Positions 46,836-57,240 of a stretch of 64,000 nucleotides of DNA are shown in pieces. A program made the translations under genes and the position numbers. Numbering within the stretch: the first letter of the stretch is position 1; the number at the start of each line of letters is the position of its first letter. A model generated the notes under the pieces. It saw only the letters and a program-made list of their open reading frames with translations. It was not told the DNA's origin and did not search any database. This DNA is from Tretioscincus oriximinensis (taxonomy: Eukaryota > Chordata > Lepidosauria > Squamata > Gymnophthalmidae): the NCBI GenBank assembly GCA_022410635.1, contig JAJVDF010000017.1:2207599-2271598 (forward strand), in the 5' to 3' direction.

Positions 46836-47072
46836 AAGAGGTGCAATAAAGCATAACATCAAAATACCTTACATCCTCATTAATCAAACAGTGTCCATAG
46901 CAAGGTTCAAATGCTCATCAGCTAGTTCTGCATTGGCTCTGGAGTTGAATAAACAGGCAGCATTCACAAAACAACAAAAAAGCTTCAAAGGAAATGTGTC
47001 TATGAGTTCAGGACATTCCCAAATAGCAGATGCCTCTTGCTGTCATATCCATTTTCATGTGAATTTGTTAAT
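46836..47072. other. No feature recognised
   Basis: Short unique interval. Confidence 0.4.
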
Positions 47073-47463
47073 CTAAGGCTGCGTGCACATGACAACTTAA
47101 AACCCGNTACAAATCTATAATTTGGAATATAGCCATCACGTGTCGTACAGTCTGTGACCAATGCCCTAGTTCTGTAATGACGCAGTGCAGTCTGAGAATT
47201 TTTTACTTGCAACAGCCAATAGTAACAACTGCTGCATCCTCGCTTGTTTTAACATCTCATGTCTAATCTGTGCACACGCATATGCTCATGAGAGTACGGG
47301 AGTTCTCTGGAATGATGCCTGAATATCAGAGCAATAGTTTATTCTGGGAAAAATAGCATTTATTGTTGGTCGATTACTGAAAAATGCTTAGCACACATGC
47401 TCAACGTTGTGCAACATTGCGCAACAAACGAGGTAGAAAATAGTTGTGTGCACACAGCCTTAG
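47073..47463. mobile_element. Family D hAT-like element, copy 1 (complete)
   Basis: 391 bases bounded by CTAAGGCTGCGTGCACA and TGTGCACACAGCCTTAG, a 17-base terminal inverted repeat with one mismatch. No transposase. CpG words (TGTGCAACATTGCGCAAC, TGACGCAGTGCAG) persist. No clear target duplication; family C copy 5 begins immediately after it. The GGCTGYGTGCACA end type is common among vertebrate hAT non-autonomous elements. Confidence 0.8.
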
Positions 47464-47602
47464 GTTGCATTGACACAGAGCCTTATCCTGGGCTTTCCCT
47501 CGGAATAGCAGCCTGCCATAACCTATACTTGCATGTGGATGGCCAAGCTCTGTCCCAAGATGTGACCCAGAATAAGGATCCATGTGGATGGGGCCTTAAT
47601 TA
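47464..47602. mobile_element. Family C palindromic MITE, copy 5
   Basis: ACACAGAGCCTTATCCTGGG at the left pairs with CCCAGAATAAGGATCCATGT at the right, with GCCTGCCATAACCTATACTT and GCATGTGGATGGCCAAGC between. It abuts family D copy 1 with no spacer. Confidence 0.7.
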
Positions 47603-47854
47603 GGAAGTGAACTTGGTTAATATGGTCTACCACTAATTCATTTTAGAAGGCCCTTAGTATTGATCTGCATCACTACTAGTGCCATGCAGACAATGTGGAC
47701 TAGTGTGCTCTTTAAATTGGATGACCAGGTCTATGCATATAGTGCTGTTGATGAATGTGGAAAATAGATGAATCAGGAAATGCTGATTTTTGTAGTGAAT
47801 TGTGTTTTTGCAGTTTCTCAGAAACTTCATATAATTTCTGTGTGGGGAAATATA

Positions 47855-47928
47855 CTGCTCAAAACAATTAAGGGAATACTTTTACATAACAGTGTAACAC
47901 TGAGTGTTCCTTTAATTGTTTTGAGCAT
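47855..47928. mobile_element. Tc1/mariner-type mini-MITE
   Basis: 74 bases: CTGCTCAAAACAATTAAGGG at the left and TTTAATTGTTTTGAGCAT at the right are inverted repeats of about 25 bases, flanked by TA on both sides (47853-47854, 47929-47930). Only about 20 bases separate the arms. The CTGCTCAAAA-type end is known in vertebrate Tc1-like families. Confidence 0.85.
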
Positions 47929-49744
47929 TATATATAAATATAATGTATTAGATAATGTATTTTCAGCTCTAGCTTGACACTTACCCAGTCCAATGGGGAT
48001 GGCCTTCCCTGTGAAAGCTCCCAGGTTGCGCAATGGCCTCTCCTCTGAAATGCACCAGGCACCTATGTTGTACATGTTCAGATACCTGGTTCACCCTTGT
48101 TTTCAGCTGAGCCATAACTTCCCTCTCCTTGAAGACACTCTTACAATTTTAACGGTTATATTTTAATTGCTTTTATAGTCTTTTATTGTCATCCAACCTG
48201 AGAGGGCAAAATGCATTTATACTTTCACTTGAATTAGAAACAAATTTATCCAAGACTTAAAAGAATTTTAAAAAACATTATTGATTGATTTGATTTTTAT
48301 ATTTTGCTGCTTTTATGAAGAGTTTATGATGTGTATATACTCAAAATAAATACAAAATAAGATAATAAGTAAGATCCCATTGTTTACATTTCATAAAGGC
48401 TGTACTTTTCTTTTTTGCCAGTTCTTTGAATGATTATTTTTTGTTGTGACCCTACTTTTTATATTATGCAATTAGTCTAATTCTTTAGCATTATGTGATA
48501 AAAAAACTAAACAAATATTTATTTTATTCTTGTTGTTTTAAATAAACTCTGCCTACAAGATCATTAGGAAGTACTTGTCTGTGTATTTAAAATACAGATG
48601 AAAGGAATGACCTTCTAGGAGCAGCTTTTCCAGAAACAGAAGTTCAACCATTTTAGACTCCAGAAGAAATAAATACTTCAAGGATTTGACCCAGATTTAA
48701 ACTTCTGTCTCTACAGGGAAAATATCTTTATATTAACCCACTGTTGTTCAGAATGTCATATTTAGCATATATCAAAGCAGGCAACCTTGAAACTTGAACT
48801 TCGGTTGGGTGTCTTTTGTTCTTTTCTGTAACCGAGTAATGACATGGTTACTTTGAAAACCCTTAATCCTCAGTGGTACAAATTTCCCTAATATTCAATA
48901 ATCACTTTCAGTGGGGTACGTCTGGTAGCATCTGTGCTAGCATATGTTAGACATCTTCAAGAGCTGTGACTTCATTTTACCTCAGTCTTTTCTGTCACAC
49001 TGAGAGAGAAAATATCCCTTTACATCATAACAAAGGAGATCTCTGTTATACATGCCATTGTTGAGTCGCCATCAATAAACTCAGCCAAGTGCATTTTTAA
49101 CCACACTTTGCATACTCTAATCCTCTAAACACCTTTAAGCCAATTTGAGCTGACAAGAAATGCAACAAAGGAATACACAGAGTTGTCTCAGGGGCACTCT
49201 GCCACAATTTTCATCCAAATAATACGTGGGTTGCCAGGCAGACCAGGGTGTGTGTGGTATTTTTATTACACCAAAAACGTTTGTCATTTCCTTCCTTTTC
49301 ACAACAACCTCCAATCCTCAATGTTCTATAAATCATCACACTTTATGATCTTCAACAACCCAAAATCTTTCAAATGCAAGTGTAAAATAAGCCACATAGT
49401 TACAGTGGAGTATTTTTTCTGTTTTTGTCTTCAAGCATTGCAATAGGGAAAATTCTGAGGGAAAATTTCTGAGTCACCAACATTATGCAGATTTTGTCTC
49501 TAATTTACAAGTTAATCCTTTATCCAAGCTTTTGATATTAAAAATCTGTGCTAATTTCCTGCAGGGAGATGAGAAGGATATGGCTATGTTTTCATTGGTA
49601 GTATAAACTTTTCCACAATGGCTTTAATCTGTTCCAGGTAAGATTCTAAGGAACCTATTTTCCACAAGCTATTGTGGACAATATAGCCCCACTACCTAGA
49701 AAGCTCTGTCTGCTCTGAAGAAAGGACTTAATGGGATTGTTGTT
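47929..49744. other. No gene recognised
   Basis: 48140-48360 has words like AACCTGAGAGGGCAAAATGC and AAATAAATACAAAATAAG that may be a badly decayed family F copy. 48980-49260 has even composition resembling conserved non-coding DNA but is unproven. Confidence 0.3.
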
Positions 49745-49838
49745 ATTATTGATGAGTACTTTCAAATTGTGTCTGACTCCGTGGACATCCTTATACAGTT
49801 CTCTTGGTAGAGATACAGATTTGCCATTGCCTACTTCC
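49745..49838 (+). mobile_element. Bov-B/Sauria-like fragment
   Basis: AAATTGTGTCTGACTCCGTG, GACATCCTTATACAGTTCTC and TTGCCATTGCCTACTTCCAA resemble the 3' region of squamate Bov-B LINEs and of the SINEs that share it (GTGTCCGACTC, then TTTGCCATTGCCTTCT). It directly borders the next SINE. Confidence 0.45.
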
Positions 49839-50107
49839 AAAAGTAAGAGCGAAGAGAAGGAGCAAGAGCAGGAGCAGGAGTTGGTTCTTATGCCCTGCTT
49901 TTCTCAATGCGAAAGAAATCGAAGTGGCTGACATAACCTTCCGTTCTTTTCTTCATAATGGAACCTTGGGAAGTAATTGGGGCTGAGAGAGCTCCAAAGA
50001 ACTGTGATTAGCTCAAGGTCACCCAGCTGGCTTTGTGGAGGAGTGCAGAATTGAACTGAGAGACTTCGAGATAAGATTCTGACACTCTAACCACTAAACC
50101 AGATTCT
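49839..50107 (-). mobile_element. tRNA-derived SINE (E1), full length
   Basis: On the plus strand it reads from tail to head: AGAGCGAAGAGAAGGAGC, GTTGGTTCTTATGCCCTGCT, GGGGCTGAGAGAGCTCCAAA, CAAGGTCACCCAGCTGGCTT, TGTGGAGGAGTGCAGAATTG and the tRNA-like head CACTCTAACCACTAAACCAG. The B-box position reads GAATTGAACT. The tail has drifted to AGAGCA/GGAGCA units. Confidence 0.9.
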
Positions 50108-50469
50108 GAGGATGCTCTCCATCTTCAGGTGTTCATGTCACCTCCCTGTAGGATGAACAGCAATTTTGCAAATAACCTACTTGGCCCACACTCCACCTAG
50201 ACTTGTTTCTCAGCATGCCCTGAATGGCTGATCATTGGGCCATCCCTGACATGATGAAAATGCATCCATTTGTTTAATTTGCCAGTTTAAAGCAGAGTGC
50301 TGGCACCATATGTCTTGCCTCTGGGATGGCAGCAAGTACAATTGTAGCACCCTCTCATCATGTGGACTGACAAAAAAAAGAGGTTTCAAAGTCGAAGGGA
50401 AGGAACAGATAATGTTGGAAAACAGATGAACTTACGTGCTCATTTTTATGTGTTATTATGATACTTTCT
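50108..50469. other. No feature recognised
   Basis: Short unique stretch between SINE and family C fragment. Confidence 0.4.
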
Positions 50470-50560
50470 GTACAAGGCTTTATTTTGGGATATATCTTGG
50501 AATAAGGGTCTGTCATTGGGACTTCCTATATCTTGCACTAGTATGCAGATGTTAAGCCCC
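50470..50560. mobile_element. Family C half element joined to CR1
   Basis: TACAAGGCTTTATTTTGGGA, TATATCTTGGAATAAGGGTC and TGCACTAGTATGCAGATG are the left half and inner block of family C. The right half is absent and CR1 sequence starts near 50572. Confidence 0.65.
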
Positions 50561-50571
50561 AATTCCAAGTT

Positions 50572-50897
50572 GAACTGTTACGACTACAAATATCTGAAGG
50601 GCCGTCACAGAACAGAAGGATCAACTTGGCACATGGAAGGACTGGAAACAATGGGGTGAAACTGCAAACAAGTAGATTTAGATTAGATATCACAAAAAAC
50701 CTTCTGACAGTAAGGGTGATAAACCAGTGGAGCAGGTTGCCACAGGAAATGGTGAATTCTCCTTCACTGGAAGTCTTCAAACAGAGGCTGGCAGCCATCT
50801 GTCTCGGATAGTTTACAAAATCTGGCACCGAGCAGGGGTTTGCACCCAATGACCATGGAAGTCCCTCCCAACTCTACAATTCTATGATTTTATGATA
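50572..50897 (+). mobile_element. CR1 3' end, octamer-type subfamily
   Basis: Begins with CAAATATCTGAAGGGC (the YLKG codons), then CACATGGAAGGACTGGAAAC, TTTAGATTAGATATCAC, CACTGGAAGTCTTCAAACAG and ends CAACTCTACAATTCTATGAT. It is closely similar to 3205-3520 of the first CR1. Translation near 50626-50811 gives the expected C-terminal residues with stops outside. Confidence 0.9.
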
Positions 50898-51055
50898 AGC
50901 TTACTGCCAAAAGCCTCTTCATAAATAACGGGTACAGCTCAATTTAATGGAAATAGGGGATTAACAGTCATAACAAGGGTTTGTCTAGTGTATGAACAGT
51001 ATGAGCATAGAAGAAACTAAGCAATACCAGTTGCTTCTAGCATTAATATCTGTTA

Positions 51056-51362
51056 CAGATATGGATAGCACAGTCGCTAAGGAAACCGTCTCTCATCAGG
51101 GAGATCGGGTTTCGAAGCCCTGTGTTGCACGTGGGAAGGGTTGAGCACCTTCCACTAGCTGTAGCTCTACCCAACCCAGCTATTTGAAAGCATGAATTGC
51201 AAGAAATTGCAATGGATTGCAAGTAGATACATGGGAACCACCACAGCCTGGTGGAGAAGATAGAATGTAAGCCTTCAGGCAAAAATACCCTTGTAAACCA
51301 CTTTGTGTCCCTTTGAAAGGTGAGAAAAGTGGGGTATAAGAACCCAGTTTTTCTTTTTTGCT
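51056..51362 (+). mobile_element. tRNA-derived SINE (E2), full length
   Basis: Head GGATAGCACAGTCGCTAAGG (A-box-like TAGCACAGTCG) and GATCGGGTTTCGAAGCCC (B-box-like). The body has CACGTGGGAAGGGTTGAGCA, GCTATTTGAAAGCATG and GCCTGGTGGAGAAGATAG. The 3' end reads GTGAGAAAAGTGGGGTATAA followed by a degenerate T-rich tail. It shares the 3' end with E1 but has a different middle. Confidence 0.85.
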
Positions 51363-51788
51363 GCTTGTCTTGATGTGGGAAGAGCCACTGGAGATACTGT
51401 CAGACCCAACTAATAAACTTCTGCCTTTATTAGTCACAAATAGAAATTGTGGGGCAAAAGCTGGTGGCAAAATGTTTACTTCTGAGCATGTGCCTGCAGC
51501 AATCCTGTTGCCCTGTGGAAAATGGCATGATTTAAGCACTTGAATAATATAATTTGATTTTCACAGTTAACAAGTAAGCAAATCAACTTAAATTGCAGTA
51601 TCAGTTCTGCATCATTTCATCTAAATAACACTTGTCATTATAACAACCATTTCAAAATAACAGAAGCCAGTCTTTGATTATTCCATTTTATATTGTATTG
51701 AGAGGGACACCACTTAGGTTTACTAGACAGCTTTCCAAAAAATGCACCAGAATTGATGAGAGGAAGCTGTTCACATAATCAGTGGGCT
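51363..51788. other. No feature recognised
   Basis: Unique sequence. Confidence 0.4.
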
Positions 51789-51910
51789 GTATCCAGATGT
51801 CATTTGCTTATTCTCCTTTATCTGAATATTTTTGAATTGTTATTCTGGAATATCTGTACTTTACTCTGAGGTATCTAAATATAGTGAAAGCAAGTAACAT
51901 CTGGATGCAC
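51789..51910. mobile_element. Short palindromic MITE
   Basis: TGTATCCAGATGTCATTTGC at the left and GCAAGTAACATCTGGATGCA at the right form terminal inverted repeats of about 20 bases with few mismatches. Inner strings TATCTGAATATTTTTG and TGAGGTATCTAAATATAG pair loosely. The split element at 25307-25460 appears related. Confidence 0.7.
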
Positions 51911-52030
51911 CACCACNCCAAAATCAAAATATTTATGATCTGAAGATGGAAGCAGTACTCATATAAGGCTAAACATAGTCCTTCATGAGACAAGGGATAT
52001 TGTAGAAACATAGAGTAGAACCTGATAACC

Positions 52031-52180
52031 TCCAGGTTTGATTCCACACTCTCCTTGAAGCCGGCTGGAAAGCTTTGGGCCAATCAGAACTCTCTCAGCC
52101 CTGTCTCATTCAAAGGGTGTCAGTGGTGGAGAAAGCAACAAAAACTATGTGAGCCATTCTTTGGTAAAATGGAGGTTACA
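52031..52180 (+). mobile_element. tRNA-derived SINE (E1), partial
   Basis: CAGGTTTGATTCCACACTCT (B-box region), CTTTGGGCCAATCAGAACTC, TCTCAGCCCTGTCTCATTCA and AAGGGTGTCAGTGGTGGAGA follow the E1 order. The head is truncated and the 3' part diverged. Confidence 0.7.
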
Positions 52181-52240
52181 AATAAGATTTATTTATTTAT
52201 GAAAACCAAAAGTGTTTAAAAAATTAGACAATTATGCCGG

Positions 52241-52300
52241 ACATCACCATCATCATCATCATCTTCGTCGCCGTTCTCGTCGCCGTCCTCGTCGCCGTGG
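52241..52300. repeat. CpG-dense 12-mer tandem repeat beside (CAT)n
   Basis: CATCACCATCATCATCATCA runs into three 12-base units: TCGTCGCCGTTC, TCGTCGCCGTCC and TCGTCGCCGTGG (52265-52300). The 36 bases hold nine CpGs. On the minus strand the units encode acidic Gly-Asp-Glu repeats, but a stop lies just upstream, so no gene is claimed. Confidence 0.95.
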
Positions 52301-53340
52301 TGAAATCAGTGTTTCTAAAAGCTAAAACTGGTAACAATGTGAAAACAGAGCAAAAATATTATTTGGGAAGGGACGATACTTGATCTACTCTTTCAGCCTG
52401 ACAGCAAATTTGTACAACGGAGTCTTCTTACAAAAGCATCATTTCAAGTAAATTTAGTCTATAAGGAGTCTTGCTACCAAGCATTTTTTCTTATTATTCT
52501 TTAAGGTGCTCCTGAATCCAAGGGGTTGCAAGACATTTTAATCCAAAATAGTTACAGGGTACAGAACAGTTTGCTTTGCATTTAGTTGATTTCAAGTAAG
52601 CCATCATTTTATATTTCCCATGACACAGCAGATCACTCTGCAGAACGCTGTTGTTGGGGGGATGACTGGATGACTGAGACAGTAAGATTGATCTTATAAA
52701 ACAGCAAGTATGTGACATTCTTGTTTGTCGCTCTTCTGATAAAGGAGGAGATTCAAATGCAAGAACAAAGACAATTATGACACTGTTATGAGCTTTACAC
52801 TGACTAAATTTAGCACGTATACATGCAAAAATATTGGTTTACATTTTGCTACCACCTTTGTCAGTGCTTTCTATTCACCCCTTCAGCTCAGAAGTAGATG
52901 GATCTGTAGTAAAATAGGCTGAATAGGCTTGCTTTTTTTCTCTAAGAGATAAATGGATCAATATTACAAGAGGAAGAATAAGAATCTCCGATAACCTTTA
53001 CAGCTACCTTTGAACCAGATGTCTAATTTGAAATTATGATTGAGCCATTTCTGAAAGTGGAAATTAAACTTCGTGAAAAGAAAAAAGTTTTCAGCTAGGA
53101 TATTTTTCAACACTATTTGAACGATCATACAGAAATCCCCTTTCAAGTTCCTGAGTAGCTTAATATAAAATCAATATTGCAGTAGTTTTCAGAGGAGTCG
53201 AGCCCTACATATTTGACTTTTCAGCTGACAGTAAGAGTATCATGTAAAGATGTGCAATAGCATTTTAGTCAACTTGTTCACTTGCTGATTAGGCCTAGGA
53301 AGACATGTGATTATGAAATAATTAATTCAGCATCAATACT
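52301..53340. other. No gene recognised
   Basis: Unique AT-rich DNA. Confidence 0.4.
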
Positions 53341-53775
53341 GAGGCCACATCCCATGCACAACATCACCTTCAATCCGCCCCACGAGATCTCGCATGTATG
53401 GCGGTCCATTCGCTAAAAAGGTCCATTGTCTTGGAATTTTTAGCCATGCAGTTTGTGCGGTTCAACAGTGGGCATTCTGTAATATTCAAACAACAGATTT
53501 CTGGGGACATTCAGCAATGTGAAATTGGCAAATCTTGCAAGACATCGGGGCTCCATGTAAAAGTAAATTGGCTTTTGGCTCACAGAGAATGCTTGAGAAT
53601 TGTACACATGCGCAAGGAGAATGCTGGGGATTATAGTCAGGCAAACGCAGCCTTATAGGGCTCATCATGTGACGGGATAGGTAGGCAATGTGTTGGAATA
53701 ATGTAGAAGTCTTAAATTAGGTGGGGTGAATGGCAAACACATTTTTAAAGAAATCGCAAGGAAAACCCTGTCATG
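53341..53775 (-). mobile_element. Family A element, copy 5
   Basis: Minus-strand copy starting at the GAGGCCACATCCCATGC terminus. Blocks CCATTCGCTAAAAAGG, GGCAAATCTTGCAAGAC and AGGAGAATGCTGGGGATTAT match the family in reverse. The core motif region is present twice in a row (53582-53605 and 53611-53638), the second with the CpG-containing CTTGCGC end. It is the most CpG-rich copy (CGCCCCACGAGATCTCGC-type words near its start). Confidence 0.75.
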
Positions 53776-53844
53776 GTGATGTACTCTGAGTACTCTTTGG
53801 AGGAGGATTTAAATAAAAGTTTAAGGAAATAATAGGAAAGAATC

Positions 53845-53962
53845 AGAAGCATTTCTGCACCGAGTTTGATTCCAAGATCACCCTAAGGGCTTAATGGAGC
53901 ATGGAATCAAACCAGGAGACTATCAGGTAAGAATCCTGTACTCTAACCAAACTGGCTCTCTC
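53845..53962 (-). mobile_element. tRNA-derived SINE (E1), partial
   Basis: GCATGGAATCAAACCAGGAG, ACTATCAGGTAAGAATCCTG and TACTCTAACCAAACTGGCTC are the reversed tRNA-like head. The upstream part is degraded. Confidence 0.65.
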
Positions 53963-55128
53963 AATATGGGCCAGTGCAGAAACAGTTTGGAAGAATCATT
54001 TTTGGGTGTCTCCACACAGCCAATGCAGTGCATTTTAGAGCTATAGCGGACTACAGGCTGTTGCCCATCCACATGCACTTACCTTGTTGTGGCACACTGG
54101 TATCTGAGATGTCAGCACCATCATGGCAGTGCAGCACATGGGTCCTAGCAGCCACTGCATACACCAGCAAGTGATTGGCTACTGGTTCCCTGCTCTAGTG
54201 GGACTTCACACACCTGCTTTCAGTTCTTGCAGAAATTCCGATCATACAGCAGCAATGGGTTGATTCTCTGGAGGACACCACTCCTGAATTGGCCTTTCTC
54301 TGTTCTGAAAAATCAGAGAGTAACAGGGCTTTTCAGTACAATTATCGCTGATGAGCTGCAACCCACTCTGATGAAGTTGCCTCCAGGGCACTCCATCGAG
54401 CTAGAGATCAGTTGTGTGGATGCAACCTTTGAAGGAAAATTTGTTGCTGGTCCTATAGTCTCTCTCTCTCTCTCTCTCTCAGATGGAAGTCATTCCCTAG
54501 TTCCCAAAGTTTGTCCAGGCCAGAAAGTGTGGACTGTGTGGATAATGCTCCACCCTGCTTCTGGGTTGACAAAGCACTCCAGTCCAGAAGCTATCCCTTT
54601 TGCATGCATATGATTCTCTGCGTGCATATCCATAGATTTTGGCTACACACACTTCACCAATACTAAAACATCAGTTTATATACAGCCATGTGGGCATCAA
54701 AGATCCTAGGCTGTAGATCTGCTCTAGATGCCATTCTGAGATAGAGAACATGGAACCTGAAGTAGATATGGAATTTTCCAGCTCTTCTTCTTGTCAATGC
54801 AAATCAAAGTAGCTCTGTATTTGAGTGAAACAAGTTGACCAGGTTGGCTATCATAAAAAAGGCTATAGAAAACATCACTGCCAGCATTCCTTATGCCAGA
54901 TTGAGTAGTAGAAATTTAAATGGCTATCTGGGACAATGGAACCATTTCTGACTTTGCTTTCCCACTGAAGATCCCTTGGTTGAGATGCATACAAGTTGGG
55001 TAGTGGGTGTGGGGACAAAACTGTTAGGGATGAAAATTTCAAAAGAAAAAAAAGAAAATAGTAACGATAGATAAATAAATAAATAAGTTAATTAATTAAT
55101 TAAACCATGTCCTCCACTTCATCAGAAA
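53963..55128. other. No gene recognised
   Basis: Contains a (TC)n run at 54459-54480 and an AAAT/AATT run at 55069-55103. The frame 54227-54613 (128 codons) spans the TC run and has no recognised domain. GGTGTCTCCACACAGCCAAT at about 54005 might be a hAT-like end, but no partner was found. Confidence 0.35.
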
Positions 55129-55535
55129 GGGTTCACCCCCACTCACAATTTTTAATGGGATGGAAGCAACATCATCTTCATTCTGCCCCAAGAAGTCATG
55201 CGTTTTCAGAAATCCACTTGCTAAAAAGGCCCCCTTTGTAGTGGTACTCCAGCCACTGCAGACTGTGCAATTCAACAGCAGACTTTTCTAAAATCCAAAA
55301 GAAAGCTTTGTGGAGACATTCCAGTACTATGGACATGGCAAATCTTGCGAGACTTCAAGGCCCCATGTAAAGGTTAATTGGCTTTCAGCTTGCAGAGAAT
55401 GCTTGGAATTGTAGTAAGGCAAGAGTAGCAATGTCTTATGGGGCTTGTCATGTCACAGGAGCGCTATGCAGTGTATTAGAGCACATTTTTCAGACTTTAA
55501 AAAAATAGTGTGGCGAAACCTGTAGTGAGGAAAGG
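55129..55535 (-). mobile_element. Family A element, copy 6
   Basis: Minus-strand copy with CACCCCCACTCACAATTTTT at its terminus, ATCCACTTGCTAAAAAGGCC, GGCAAATCTTGCGAGACTTC, and GCAGAGAATGCTTGGAATTG followed by TAGTAAGG (the core motif with one substitution). Confidence 0.75.
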
Positions 55536-56505
55536 TCCCAAATCTCCCAATGTTCAAACATTCTACATAGAATGCATCCAGGTGTAGCAGCAGAGAATAG
55601 TCTAGCAAGGAGGGAGACTAGGGTAGGGACTCTGGCTATTCAACTGCTTCCTCCATTGTTCAGCCATGGAGGGCAGCAAGATTGCAAGCAGCAGTGGAGG
55701 AACAGGGGTTGAGATGCCATTGTGNTCCTACCAATCCATGCTGTACACCGCTGCATACAGATCAGCCCTAAAGATGTCTCCAAATACTTCCCAACAGTTT
55801 ATAAATAATGCATAACTGGTCATTTTGAAGAATTTTGTCATGCCAACAGCATGTGAGTTTGTATAGAAACCCAGTGAAAAAAGCTAGGTGCCGAACACGT
55901 TGGGAAGTTGTCATATAAAAGTTTATACAAAACCCATCTGTCCATCTTCTCTGTGATTTATTCAGTGGAGGTCTGTTACATCAGTTTGTAGTAGGAAGTT
56001 CAGACAGGGTGTTACAGCATTCATTAGGAAGGTAGACAAGGCTGTCTGTTCACCTACAGAAGACCAGGCTGTCCAGGAGTTGTTCTAACCACAATGATCT
56101 GACTGCAAATGAAATAATCAATTTTGAATATGTTCAAAAGTTATGATTACTTCACATCTGTAGCTGTAATTCAGTTTTGAGGGCTGAAAGACAGCATGTC
56201 TGTTCTCAGAAAAGTCAGGGGGTGGGAAGAGCTATAAAATTAATATACCAAAAGAAGAAAAACCGTCTTTCATATGAGAGAAAACAGTGAAACTGACAGA
56301 TTGATTGGTTCATTTGAGTTGCTTGTGAAAAGAAACAGCTTGCCCTGCTTGCAAGAGTAGAAATCATAGGACACTCGGAATTCACGATATGGTTCAAATT
56401 TTACTTTCATATGTATAGAACATTTCAGGCTTCCAGCCCTCAAAAGCCTACCTAATTGTTTTTGTTGAAATCAACAGGAAACTGAAACAAATAACAAAAC
56501 TAGCA
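55536..56505. other. No feature recognised
   Basis: Unique sequence; no gene or repeat identified. Confidence 0.4.
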
Positions 56506-56757
56506 GTGAAGAAGAGCCTGTTTTTATATGCCACTTTTCACAACCCAAAGATGTACATAACTGTCTGGTTTACATAACTGTCTGTTCTTCACTTCACAAG
56601 AGATACCTTATAAAGTAGGTGTGGCTGAGAAAGTTCTGAATAACTGTTACTAGCCCAAGGTCACCAGATGACTTTTGTGAAGGGATTGCAGAACTGAACT
56701 GAGACATTTCCATATAAGAGACTGACACTCAAACCACAAAACCAGACTGGCTCCTGG
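56506..56757 (-). mobile_element. tRNA-derived SINE (E1), near full length
   Basis: GAAGAAGAGCCTGTTTTTAT, GCCACTTTTCACAACCCAAA, TAAAGTAGGTGTGGCTGAGA, AGCCCAAGGTCACCAGATGA and CACTCAAACCACAAAACCAG are the E1 tail, body and head in reverse. A short tandem duplication, ACATAACTGTCTG (twice near 56550-56583), lies in the body. Confidence 0.85.
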
Positions 56758-56771
56758 AATAAAGCAAATTA

Positions 56772-57240
<469 letters not shown>

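Noticed and set aside
52241..52320. Gene for an acidic repeat protein on the minus strand
   Set aside because: A stop codon directly upstream and another soon downstream limit it to about 29 codons.
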